The notes under the pieces were generated by a model. That model made no database searches. It saw nothing but the letters and a program-made list of their open reading frames with translations, and had not been told where the DNA came from. A DNA stretch of 41,852 nucleotides from a virus, in IMG/VR virus record IMGVR_UViG_3300022911_000009, positions 1 through 41,852 of that record; one strand, 5' to 3'. A program made the position numbers and the translations under genes. Positions within the stretch are counted from its first letter, which is position 1. Every line of letters starts with the position of its first letter. Below, piece after piece: positions 5,012-12,910 of this stretch.

Positions 5012-7152
5012 AGCCCTCGGCTCCCTTTGTGCTTGGTGTAGTAGTAGCCCATCGTCTCCTCGCTCATGATCGGCAGGCCTTCGCTCCAATCGAAGCCGCG
5101 CTGCATCACCTCACGCAGCCGGCCGGCGATGTACTCGGCATTCTCCGCCGCGCACTCGACCAGGATCTCGTCATGGGTATGCAGCCGGGTGACGAACCCC
5201 TCCGCCTCGAGCCGCACAAGTGTTCCTCGCAAAAAGTCCGCGGCGGTGGCCTGGGTGACGTTCTCGACGAACACGCCCGGCCACAGCTTGGCGCGGCCGA
5301 AGCCGCGGCCGTAAGTCAGCTCCAGGCGCTTCTCGCCGGTCGGCTCGTCGTACTCGTCGGTGACGTCGAGGGCTTCCATGCGCAGGGCGCGGTAGGTCAG
5401 ATAGCGGCCGGAGGGCAGCCGGATCAGCAGCGAGCCCTCCAGCAGGTCGGGTAGGAAGATGAACACCAGGCGGCCGCAGGGGATCGCCTCGCCCGGCATG
5501 TTGCGGGCGAGCTCACAGGTGGTCCACAAATTACGGCCGAATAAACCGGACCATGGGTTGGCGTCGCGCCAGGCCGCCACAATCTGCTTGGCGTCGGCGT
5601 CGTCCAGGTTGAGGCCGTAGCCGGCCGCCATGGCCTGGAGGGCACCGACGCCGCCCAGGAAGCCGAGGGCGAGCTCGGCGACCTTGCCGCGCTGGCGCAG
5701 CCCCTCGGTGATCTCCTCGACCGGCAGCCCCGAGATGTTCGCGGCTGTTCTGGTGTACAAATCAGGAACCGATGGGTCGTTATCGACGTCGCGGAAGATT
5801 TGCAGCCGCTCCAGCGCGCCGGGGTCGTCGCCGACCAGCCAGGGCAGCACGCGCGCCTCGATCTGGGCCCAGTCCGACCACACGAACACCCGGTCACCGC
5901 CCGGCACGAAGGCCGGGCGGATCAGCAGCGACAGCTTACGCGAGACCGGGGAGCTGTCGCCGAAGGTGGCCAGGGTGTCGTAGGGGATCTTGAGCAGCAG
6001 GGCGTCGATCGCCTCCGGCTCATACTTCAGGGTGTCGCGCGCCAGGTTGTGGATCTGGACGCCCCTGGACGAGGCGCGGCCAGTCTGGGGCGCGCCGTTG
6101 AAGGTGTACTGGCCGTACAGCACGCCGTCGAGCTCCTGCTCCAGCATGCGGGCGAACTTGGCCGGCGTCTTGGAGCCGCCGTAGAGCCGGATCTGGAGCA
6201 GCCTGACGACGTCGTCGCCGAGGTTCTTCTCGATCGCCATCGGGAGCAGCCGCTCGACCTTGCGCCGGGTCAGATTGTGCTTGGCCTCCCGCACCAGGAC
6301 GCCGTTGTCGTCGACCTTCTGGGGCCGCGACAGCAGCACCTTCTGGCCCTCCGGCGGCAGTCGGTCGCGGAGCCAGTCGACCATGCGGGCGACCTGGTCC
6401 ACCGTGGTGATCGCGCCATTGGTCAGAGCACTCAGCTCGGCGTTGGAGCGCACCTTATCCTCGGCCGCTAATTTGGCGGCATGGGTGACCATCGGAACGT
6501 CGATGTAGATGCCGCGGTCGTTGACGCGCTCCATCGCCCAGCTCTCGGCCCACTCCTCGGCCGTGAGCTGCCGGGTGCGCCGGAACACGCCGCGCATGGC
6601 GTCGATATCGGCCATGGCGTAGTGGGCGAAGGCCAGCCACTCGGCCGGGTGCGCCTGCGGGGAGGCCCCCTGCTTGGAGAACAGCTCGATCAGTTGCTTG
6701 CCGGCGGTGTCTTTCTGATTGGAGGTGCCGCACTGCTTGGCGGCCTGCGCCAGCTGGCCGGCCAGGCCGTTGGCGGTGGCCTGCGCCATCACGTCGATGA
6801 TGTGGTGCGGCTCAAGTTGCGGAAAATCGATGGTGGCGAAATTCCAGATCGCCTTGTCGAAAGAGCTATTCCAGGCCGCCCAGACCGCCTCGCCCCGCAG
6901 CACGCGGGCGTGGTGCTCCTGCACGGCGGGCGGCATATCACTCCAGCACAGCACACCGCCCGGCAGGCGACCGAGCAGCCACGATGTGACGGTCTGCGCC
7001 GGGGCGTCGCCGATCGCGTAGGCCAGCATGATGGCGTCGGCCTCGGTGGCGTAGCGGGTAGCGCCGGCGTCGATGTCGATCTTGCCGCGGGTCTCGAAAT
7101 CGACCCAGCCGATGGCGGCCGGGTCGCGGAAGGCGGGCTGATAGGGTTTCAT
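5008..7152 (-). CDS. Family A DNA polymerase with 3'-5' exonuclease
   Basis: The 714-residue protein has an N-terminal DEDDy exonuclease: WVDFETRG (Asp18, Glu20) is Exo I, AAWNSSFDK (near residue 95) is Exo II, and YAMADID (near residue 180) is Exo III. The polymerase domain shows motif A as SDWAQIEAR (about 424), motif B as RQRGKVAELALGF (about 485) and motif C as HTHDE (about 657). There is no 5'-3' exonuclease domain, as is usual for phage replicative enzymes. In motif B the position matching Phe762 of E. coli Pol I is Leu, and the Tyr766 position is Phe. It follows the putative ssDNA-binding gene across a 73-base gap with a hairpin, and its stop overlaps the next start. It is the main replicase of the phage. 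Confidence 0.95.
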   Translation of the reverse strand: MKPYQPAFRDPAAIGWVDFETRGKIDIDAGATRYATEADAIMLAYAIGDAPAQTVTSWLLGRLPGGVLCWSDMPPAVQEHHARVLRGEAVWAAWNSSFDKAIWNFATIDFPQLEPHHIIDVMAQATANGLAGQLAQAAKQCGTSNQKDTAGKQLIELFSKQGASPQAHPAEWLAFAHYAMADIDAMRGVFRRTRQLTAEEWAESWAMERVNDRGIYIDVPMVTHAAKLAAEDKVRSNAELSALTNGAITTVDQVARMVDWLRDRLPPEGQKVLLSRPQKVDDNGVLVREAKHNLTRRKVERLLPMAIEKNLGDDVVRLLQIRLYGGSKTPAKFARMLEQELDGVLYGQYTFNGAPQTGRASSRGVQIHNLARDTLKYEPEAIDALLLKIPYDTLATFGDSSPVSRKLSLLIRPAFVPGGDRVFVWSDWAQIEARVLPWLVGDDPGALERLQIFRDVDNDPSVPDLYTRTAANISGLPVEEITEGLRQRGKVAELALGFLGGVGALQAMAAGYGLNLDDADAKQIVAAWRDANPWSGLFGRNLWTTCELARNMPGEAIPCGRLVFIFLPDLLEGSLLIRLPSGRYLTYRALRMEALDVTDEYDEPTGEKRLELTYGRGFGRAKLWPGVFVENVTQATAADFLRGTLVRLEAEGFVTRLHTHDEILVECAAENAEYIAGRLREVMQRGFDWSEGLPIMSEETMGYYYTKHKGSRGL

Positions 7153-7186
7153 GTGAAAGGGGATCCTGGCGTGATGAGAAAAGGAT

Positions 7187-7217
7187 CAGACCCCCCTGCG
7201 GTGCACAGGGGGGTCTG
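7187..7217 (-). terminator. 12-bp hairpin, attenuator or terminator ahead of the polymerase gene
   Basis: CAGACCCCCCTG (7187-7198) and CAGGGGGGTCTG (7206-7217) pair perfectly over 12 bp with a 7-base loop. In the leftward direction the stem lies nine bases after the stop of the preceding gene and is followed by ATCCTTTTCTC, a weak T-rich tail. It lies inside the replication operon, so it probably reduces rather than abolishes transcription into the polymerase gene, or marks an RNA end. Confidence 0.65.
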
Positions 7218-7225
7218 GGACTTCG

Positions 7226-7987
7226 TTAGCGGGCGGCGGGGCGGCGGCGCTGGCCGGTGGGCTGGGCCGCCTGCGGGGCGGGCTGGGCCGCCTGGGCCGG
7301 CTCCGGCTCAGGCTCGCGGGCCGCGGTGGCCACCTTGCGCTGGCGCTTCGGCGGCGGCGGGGCCGGCTCATCCTCATCCGGCACCAAATGCGCGGTGTCG
7401 GGCGACAGATTGCCCTCGGCGTCGGCCCACGCCACGATCGTGAAGATCGGGTTCCAGGTCTCGCCGTAGCTCGGGTGGTCGTAGGCCTCCGAGGTGAACG
7501 TCACCAGCGGCCAGTAGTACTGCCTGTCGTTGGCGTAGCGCGCGTAGACCTCATCCATCATCTTCAGGTAGGCCTTCTTGAAGCCGTGCGAGTTGTTGCG
7601 GTAGAGGCAGAGCTGGCCGGCGTCGGATCCGGTCACGCAAGTAATCTCAAAGCCGAACTGCTCCTGGAAGGCCTTGCCCTGCACGGGGGCCGGCTGCGCC
7701 GGCCAGGGCTGCTGGATCGAGGCCATCACCTGGCCCAGCATCTTGCCCTCGTTCCAGCACACCCATCCGCGCGTCGGCGTCATCAGGTTGACGGCCCACA
7801 GCGAGCCCACCTCAACCCTCTCGTCCTTCAGCCCGTAGCAGAAGGCGGAGCCATTCTTGAGCTGCTTGAAGAATGGCTTGCCGTCCCCGAGCACCACCGC
7901 GGAGCGGGTCTCGGCGATGCCCTTCATCAGGTTGTCGCCGAAATTAGTGGGCAAACCGGCGGAGCCGGGTTTTACGATTTCATTCAT
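7226..7987 (-). CDS. Putative ssDNA-binding / replication accessory protein
   Basis: The 253-residue protein has a beta-rich body (residues about 20-205, with GSLWAVNLMTPTRGWVCW and TFTSEAYDHPSYGETWNP) and a C-terminal tail. The tail begins with an acidic DEDEPAPPPP stretch and ends in low-complexity Ala/Pro/Gln and arginines. It lies between a Cas4-like nuclease and the DNA polymerase, the place where many phages of this gene order encode a single-strand binding protein. I recognise the sequence style (MNEIVKPG... with Y-x-H-x-x-Y-G near residue 183) from phage proteins of this neighbourhood but cannot prove the fold. An ssDNA-binding role is inferred from position and from the body-plus-tail layout. 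The tail ends basic rather than acidic, which is unusual for an SSB. Confidence 0.65.
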   Translation of the reverse strand: MNEIVKPGSAGLPTNFGDNLMKGIAETRSAVVLGDGKPFFKQLKNGSAFCYGLKDERVEVGSLWAVNLMTPTRGWVCWNEGKMLGQVMASIQQPWPAQPAPVQGKAFQEQFGFEITCVTGSDAGQLCLYRNNSHGFKKAYLKMMDEVYARYANDRQYYWPLVTFTSEAYDHPSYGETWNPIFTIVAWADAEGNLSPDTAHLVPDEDEPAPPPPKRQRKVATAAREPEPEPAQAAQPAPQAAQPTGQRRRPAAR

Positions 7988-8002
7988 AGCTACATCTCCG
8001 TC

Positions 8003-9286
8003 CTACTGTCGACGCTCAGAGCCGGCCGACTTGGCATGGGTTATCTGCGCTAGTGCTGCGCGGAATTGATCGATGATGAGGGTGCGCTCCGGGGCGGGCG
8101 CGGGGTCGGTGGATGGCACCACCGCGGTCTCCGAAGAGGGCGGGGCGACGCGCAGATGCTCCGGCACCTTGACGCCGAGGCGCTTGGCGACGGCGTCGAC
8201 CGTCTTGAAAGACTTCATTTTGTATTCGGCGATCTCGGCGAAGGTGAAGCCGAGCGATTGCAGCTCGGCCATCACCTCGTCCTGGTCGATCCACTGGCGC
8301 TGCTTGGTCTTCTGCTTCAGTTTCCAACCCGGCACCACGCCGCCGCCCTCGAGGTAGGCGTGCAGCTGGTCGTCGATCTCATTGGCGTAGGTGCGGAAGT
8401 GATCGACCAGGGCCTTGGCCTTGGCCAGGTACTCGGCGTAGGGCGTGACCACCGTCTGCTCCTCGCCGATCGTGCGCTCGATCGGCCTGAGCTCGGCGAT
8501 GTCGAGCAGCGGCCCGGTCCAGAGCGGGCAGTTGATCTTGCAGGCGGCGTAGCGGCAGTGCTCGCCCTTGCGGCGCGGCGGGTTGCGCTCCAGGGCGGTG
8601 TTGAAGGCCTTCTGCAAATCCTCGGCGAACCACTTCACCTCCTTGCGGGTGACCACGGTGTGGGTCAGCACCTCGTTGGCGAGCGGCTGGATGATGGCGA
8701 CCGCCAGGTCGGGCTTGCCCTTGTAGATGTGGCGGGCCGAGTGCATCGCCGCGGTCAAATAGAACATCAGTTGCGGATTGACGAGGTCGCCGGCGGGATC
8801 CTTGTAGATGGCCGGCACCGGGTTAGCGCCGAACTTCCAGTCGACATGCAGTGCTGTGGTCTGGCTGCCGACGCACCTGTGCAGGATCAAATCGACGGTG
8901 CCGAAGGCGTTGGGGACGCCGGGGAAGGTGACGTGTTTCTCGACCTCGGCGACGCGGAAGCCGCCGCCATACGCATCCTCCAGCGCCTCTAGCGCATACA
9001 GGGCCGGGTAGATCAGGGTGTCGAGGTGGTCGACGGTGAGCGGCCGATCGAAGAAGGTCTGGCCGACCATGTCGCCGAGGGCGACGTAGGGCGAGATGTC
9101 GCCGCCCGACAGCTGGCGCAGCCGCATCAGGGCGTCCATCACCGCATGCATGGCGGTGCCGAGGTTGGCGGCCTCGCCCGGCGGCGTACTCACCGCGGGC
9201 AGATTGAGGGTGGCTTGGAAGGATCCGGGGCAGGCGAGCAGGCGGCCCGCAATTGAGCCACCCACGGTGGTGGAGTGTGCAGTCAT
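8003..9286 (-). CDS. DUF2800-type PD-(D/E)XK nuclease (Cas4/RecB-like, Fe-S)
   Basis: The 427-residue protein begins with a leader, then RLLACPGSF (Cys19) and GTAMHAVMDAL. It has the nuclease core NAFGTVDLILH and HVDWKFG (Asp and D-x-K, near residues 132-155) and the cysteine cluster HCRYAACKINCPLW near residue 245. One early cysteine plus three later cysteines is the iron-sulphur signature of the Cas4/AddB-like PD-(D/E)XK nucleases, and the arrangement matches phage DUF2800 proteins. It is the first gene of the leftward replication operon, divergent from the VRR-NUC gene. A role in DNA end processing or recombination during replication is inferred from the family. Confidence 0.85.
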   Translation of the reverse strand: MTAHSTTVGGSIAGRLLACPGSFQATLNLPAVSTPPGEAANLGTAMHAVMDALMRLRQLSGGDISPYVALGDMVGQTFFDRPLTVDHLDTLIYPALYALEALEDAYGGGFRVAEVEKHVTFPGVPNAFGTVDLILHRCVGSQTTALHVDWKFGANPVPAIYKDPAGDLVNPQLMFYLTAAMHSARHIYKGKPDLAVAIIQPLANEVLTHTVVTRKEVKWFAEDLQKAFNTALERNPPRRKGEHCRYAACKINCPLWTGPLLDIAELRPIERTIGEEQTVVTPYAEYLAKAKALVDHFRTYANEIDDQLHAYLEGGGVVPGWKLKQKTKQRQWIDQDEVMAELQSLGFTFAEIAEYKMKSFKTVDAVAKRLGVKVPEHLRVAPPSSETAVVPSTDPAPAPERTLIIDQFRAALAQITHAKSAGSERRQ

Positions 9287-9346
9287 TTAATTTTTCCATC
9301 TACATCTACGGTTTCAAGGTGTACAGCATGGCATGGAGCCCATTGA

Positions 9347-9625
9347 ATGGTCAAGCCACTTGAGAGCGCAGTTGAGACGGAGCTGGTGATGCGGGTGCGC
9401 GCGATCGGCGGCGTCGCCGAGAAGGTGACGGTGCAGGGCCGGCGCGGCTTCTTCGATCGCCTGGTGGTGCTGCCGGGCGGGCACATCGTGTTCGTCGAAT
9501 GCAAACGGGAGAAGCTCGGCCGCCTGAGCCCACACCAGATCGAGCGTCATCGCATGTACAAGGCACTAGGGGCAGCGGTTGTGATTGTGCGCAATTCGGC
9601 GGATATTGACCGACTGCTGGCGTGA
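9347..9625 (+). CDS. VRR-NUC domain nuclease
   Basis: The 92-residue protein is a complete stand-alone VRR-NUC domain. E11 lies in the first helix, GRRGFFDRLVV carries Asp37, VFVECK carries Glu51 and Lys53, and LSPHQ carries Gln64. This gives the D...E-x-K metal site of the PD-(D/E)XK fold. Such small enzymes resolve or nick branched DNA, and phage versions are often next to replication genes. A GGAG lies about ten bases before the ATG. It is divergent from the Cas4-like nuclease gene (60 bases between starts) and is followed immediately by a terminator hairpin. Confidence 0.92.
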   Translation: MVKPLESAVETELVMRVRAIGGVAEKVTVQGRRGFFDRLVVLPGGHIVFVECKREKLGRLSPHQIERHRMYKALGAAVVIVRNSADIDRLLA

Positions 9626-9662
9626 AAAAACCGCAGCGAGGGGCAACCCACTGCGGTTTTTC
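9625..9662. terminator. Symmetric intrinsic terminator between VRR-NUC and the primase gene
   Basis: AAAAAACCGCAG (9625-9636) and CTGCGGTTTTTT (9651-9662) pair perfectly, with a 14-base loop. The stem carries an A-run on one side and a T-run on the other, so it can act in both directions. It begins at the last base of the VRR-NUC stop codon and lies 35 bases before the primase ATG. The primase gene may thus need read-through, or a promoter within 9663-9697, where none is obvious. Confidence 0.85.
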
Positions 9663-9697
9663 CGGCATCATCCCACCCCTTCAAAGGAAGAACGATT

Positions 9698-11980
9698 ATG
9701 AGCGAATATGGACGATCTCTCAGTGGGGCGCAACCCCTTGACGCCGCCCGGCACCTCGTCACCTTCTTCGACGACAAATTCGCCTCCGTAAAATACGAGG
9801 ACGAACTGACGCTGCCGGAGCTCGCGGCCGAGATCCGCGACTTCACCGACAGCTCCAAAGGTAGACTGCCCTGGCTCAAATTGGCGCGGTTCGGCGATAC
9901 GCCGACGTCCAAGAATTGCTTGCGCCACAACAAGAACGTGCTCGAGATCACCGGCATCGAGATCGACTACGACGCCGGCGAAATGTCATTCGACCACGCC
10001 GTCAGCTCCCTGCGCCAGGCCAACATCCGCGGCATCGTCTACACCTCGGCGAGCTACGTCCCGGTCGAGAAGGAACGCTGGCGGGTGCTGTGCCCGACTT
10101 CGCGCGCGCAACCTGCCGACGATCGCAAGGGCCTGGTGGCGATGCTGAACGGCGTGCTGGGCGGCGTCATAGCGGGCGAGAGTTTCAATCTGTCGACGGC
10201 GTTCTACTACGGCCGCGTCGACACTAACCCGAACCACCGCGTCAAGGTGCTGGACGGCGACTTCATCGACACCCGCGAGGATCTCGAGGCGGGGATGATC
10301 TGGCGCGCCGCCGGCAAGGCCGCCGCCGGGGGGCAGAAGCCGGCACCGGCGGCGCATCCAGGCGCAGCGCGGGGGTACGAGCTGCAAGACATCCGTATCA
10401 TGCTGGACCAGTGTCGCGCCAGATTGCCTGACGGCTCCGGCCAGTGGCACAACATCGTCATGTCGGTGACGGCGTCCCTGATCAACAAGGGCTGGACCGA
10501 CGCGCAGATATACGAGCTGACGGCACCCTACGCCGACGCGGGGTGGGGCGACGACGACGTCGCCAAACTGATCGAGACGGGGCGCACTAAATGGGGGGTG
10601 GGGGATCCCGACAAGGCACCAGATATGGCCCCGATCGTGGCGCAGGCGATCGCCGACACCGCCGCGGCGGCGGCTCCGGCGTTCCCGGAGCCGGCCGAGG
10701 AGCCGGCCTGGCGCGAGCGGTACGTCAATGGCAAGCCGCGGCCGTCGCTGCACAACGCCCGGGCGGCGATCGAGCACGCCGGCATCGTGTGCTCGGAGGA
10801 CACCTTCCACGGCCGGATGATGATCGGCCGCTCGGCGGCGGCGTCGCCGAGCGAGCCGGCACCGCCCTTCCTCGGGGCCGTGACCGACGCCAGCGTCCTG
10901 GCGCTGCGCTTCTGGCTTTCTGATAATTATGGGCTGGATTTATCAGAAAAGCATGTGCGGGAGGCGGTGCTGGCGCTGGCGCATGAGAACGCCTTCAACC
11001 CGGTGGTCGACATGCTGGCGGAGGCGGAGGCTAACTGGGACGGCGTCGGCCGCCTCGACCGCATGGCGGCCGACATCATGGGCTGCGAGGACACGCCGCT
11101 CAACGCGCGCTGCCTGCGCAAGACCATGATCGCGGCGGTGGCGCGGGCGCGCAACCCCGGCTGCAAGTTCGACACCATCCTGGTGATGGAGAGCCCCGAG
11201 GGCTGGAATAAATCCTCGGCGTGGGCGCTGCTGGCCGGCGAGGGCAATTTCTCGGACGAGGCCATCATCGGCAAGGCGGGCCGGGAGGTGCAGGAGGGCC
11301 TGGGCGGGGTCTGGATCCACGAGAACGCGGAGCTGGCCGGCATGCGCAAGGCCGACATCGACGTCGTCAAGGCGTTCGCCAGCCGCACCACCGACCGCGC
11401 CAGGCCGGCCTACGGCCGGTTCTCGATCGAGCAGCCGCGCCACTCGATCGAGGTCGGCACCACCAATGCCGACCGCTACCTCCAGAGCCAGACCGGCAAC
11501 CGCCGGTTCTGGCCGGTCAGGATGATCAGGCCGGTTAACCTCAGCCAATTGCGCGCGCTCCGGCTCCAGCTCTGGGGCGAGGCGGCGAACTACCAGTCTG
11601 AGGGTGAGGCCCTCACCCTGGAGGAGGAGCTATGGGCCGCGGCCGGGGTCGAGCAGGAGGAGCGGCGGGTGCGTCACCCCTGGGAAGACAAACTGGCGGT
11701 GGCGCTGCGAGCGTCGGCCGTTGCCGTTCCCGGCCTGGGCGTGGTCGGTAACGGGATTGTGCAGAGCTCGGGGATAGAGGAGCGGGTCACCACGGCGGTG
11801 ATCATGGAGCACGTTCTGCGGCTCCCGGTAGCGGACTGGAAACGCCACGGCCGCGACCTCGCGGAGGTGATGCGCGCCCTCGGGTGGACCTCCGCGGTGT
11901 TCAAAAACGAGGGGGTGGCCGCCCGCGGCTACACCAGGCCGGTTACGTCTGTTACGGACAGGACATCAAAATCCAATTAG
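9698..11980 (+). CDS. PrimPol - VapE-type primase-helicase
   Basis: The 760-residue protein starts with an archaeo-eukaryotic primase-like domain: GIEIDYDAG (Asp90, Asp92) is the metal motif, followed by YTSASYVPVEKERWRVL and HRVKVLDGDFID. A helical primase C-terminal region follows (residues about 225-300). Then comes a virulence-associated-E type superfamily 3-like helicase (residues about 425-640), with GVGRLDRMA, IIGKAGREVQEGLGG, WIHENAEL and the R-finger-like QTGNRRFWPV. The P-loop is degenerate: G502-W-N-K505-S-S in place of GxGK(S/T). The protein would prime DNA synthesis and unwind DNA for the polymerase. It sits after a terminator and before an AT-rich repeat island, which fits an origin-proximal initiator. 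The C-terminal tail is short and Val/Thr/Ser-rich. Confidence 0.9.
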   Translation: MSEYGRSLSGAQPLDAARHLVTFFDDKFASVKYEDELTLPELAAEIRDFTDSSKGRLPWLKLARFGDTPTSKNCLRHNKNVLEITGIEIDYDAGEMSFDHAVSSLRQANIRGIVYTSASYVPVEKERWRVLCPTSRAQPADDRKGLVAMLNGVLGGVIAGESFNLSTAFYYGRVDTNPNHRVKVLDGDFIDTREDLEAGMIWRAAGKAAAGGQKPAPAAHPGAARGYELQDIRIMLDQCRARLPDGSGQWHNIVMSVTASLINKGWTDAQIYELTAPYADAGWGDDDVAKLIETGRTKWGVGDPDKAPDMAPIVAQAIADTAAAAAPAFPEPAEEPAWRERYVNGKPRPSLHNARAAIEHAGIVCSEDTFHGRMMIGRSAAASPSEPAPPFLGAVTDASVLALRFWLSDNYGLDLSEKHVREAVLALAHENAFNPVVDMLAEAEANWDGVGRLDRMAADIMGCEDTPLNARCLRKTMIAAVARARNPGCKFDTILVMESPEGWNKSSAWALLAGEGNFSDEAIIGKAGREVQEGLGGVWIHENAELAGMRKADIDVVKAFASRTTDRARPAYGRFSIEQPRHSIEVGTTNADRYLQSQTGNRRFWPVRMIRPVNLSQLRALRLQLWGEAANYQSEGEALTLEEELWAAAGVEQEERRVRHPWEDKLAVALRASAVAVPGLGVVGNGIVQSSGIEERVTTAVIMEHVLRLPVADWKRHGRDLAEVMRALGWTSAVFKNEGVAARGYTRPVTSVTDRTSKSN

Positions 11981-12021
11981 CGCCATTCTCTATGGTGCTG
12001 TGTGCAGCGGGGGAGGAGAGA

Positions 12022-12140
12022 ACATATAGTTTTATATATATATAAATGATGTAACTGATGTTACCGAATTGGAAACACAGGAAAAAATGATGTGACCGGT
12101 GATGTGACGGTTACATCCAAAACAGGGCTTTTGATGTAAC
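12022..12140. repeat. AT-rich island with six GATGTNAC repeats, candidate replication origin
   Basis: After the primase stop (11980) lies a tract with alternating TA (12022-12047), exceptional in this GC-rich genome. It is followed by the octamer GATGTNAC at 12048-12055, 12057-12064, 12089-12096, 12101-12108, 12110-12117 (inverted) and 12133-12140. A melting-prone AT tract beside short repeats and next to the primase gene is the usual shape of an iteron origin. An alternative is decayed coding sequence: the repeats read D-V-T in one frame and resemble the Val-Thr-Ser end of the primase. No gene of useful size is seen in 11981-12174. Confidence 0.5.
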
Positions 12141-12174
12141 AGCCCCTCCGGGGCGTTCGGAAGGAAGGCGAAAA

Positions 12175-12588
12175 ATGAATAAGCAGGCGATTGAGCGAGA
12201 TGATTTCGACGTAACCGGGCCAGGTCCGGTGGTGGCGCATTTACCCTCCAGGATGGAGCGTTCCGACGATCGGCGGGAGCGGCTCACCAGGGCGCTGGCG
12301 GAGATCCGGGAGATGGATGAGGGGGCGGAGGAGTTGAGCCAGATGGTGGCAATACGGGACCGGGAGATTGCCGACCTGAAGGCGTTCAATGCCTTCCTGG
12401 AGAAGCGGTGCTCGGACCTGGACGCCGACCGGATGATCTACGCCAAACAGGTGATGGCGATGGCGCACCAGATGTCGACGATCGCGGCCGCCGCCGAGCA
12501 GGGGGCCAAATTGGCAAAAGCCGCCGAGGCGCTGGGCCTCGGCGGCGATGCTGTCAGCGACGCCGGCAGCGCCACGAGTTCCCGTTAA
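12175..12588 (+). CDS. Coiled-coil protein of unknown function (137 aa)
   Basis: An AAGGAAGG Shine-Dalgarno precedes the ATG by eight bases. Residues about 28-75 are charged and heptad-like (ERLTRALAEIREMDEG, then MVAIRDREIADLKAF), predicting a coiled coil. The remainder is alanine/glycine-rich. There is no catalytic motif. It lies directly downstream of the AT-rich repeat island, probably in the same transcript as the primase gene, and its last 35 bases overlap the convergent gene at 12554. A replication accessory or DNA-packaging helper is possible, but nothing in the sequence proves it. Confidence 0.7.
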   Translation: MNKQAIERDDFDVTGPGPVVAHLPSRMERSDDRRERLTRALAEIREMDEGAEELSQMVAIRDREIADLKAFNAFLEKRCSDLDADRMIYAKQVMAMAHQMSTIAAAAEQGAKLAKAAEALGLGGDAVSDAGSATSSR

Positions 12589-12910
12589 CCACCTTGCGGA
12601 GGCCGTGCCGGCGGCAGACGTCGGCACGGTCGGCTACCTTGGCCCCGCGGTTCGGCGCTGCCGTAGGGGTCGGGACCGGCTCCGGCGGGGCCGGGTCGAA
12701 GCGGGACGGTTCCGAGGCGGCGCAGGCTTCCAGGTCCATCGCGTTCCAGCCGGTGAGGTCGACCGCGTTCAGCAGCGTCGAGGTGTTGCGCTGATGCAAC
12801 ACATATGCGCATTTCAGGAATAGTCTCTTGTCTTCCTGGGTCAGGTTGTCCGGGTCGACCGCGAGGGCCGGCGTCGTCAGCAGCGCCAGGGCGATGAGGG
12901 CGTGTCGCAT
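12554..12910 (-). CDS. Small secreted cysteine-containing protein
   Basis: I choose the ATG at 12910-12908 (MRHALIALALLTTPALA), which shares one base with the upstream stop (TAATG). A longer frame would displace a clean signal peptide. Residues 1-17 form that signal peptide (A-L-A before Val18). The mature part has four cysteines (near 34, 63, 99 and 114), a proline-rich linker (about 70-85), and a basic end, VCRRHGLRKVVNGNSWRCRR. It is probably periplasmic with disulphides. Similar short exported proteins with a final R-x-W-x-C occur in Rhizobiales phages, with no known role. It is the last gene of the leftward four-gene set. Confidence 0.75.
   Translation of the reverse strand: MRHALIALALLTTPALAVDPDNLTQEDKRLFLKCAYVLHQRNTSTLLNAVDLTGWNAMDLEACAASEPSRFDPAPPEPVPTPTAAPNRGAKVADRADVCRRHGLRKVVNGNSWRCRRR

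Noticed and set aside
4664-5089. Longer start of the winged-helix-like gene at 5089
   Set aside because: The extra 26 residues lie inside the polymerase gene; the ATGA overlap at 5011 is the expected start.
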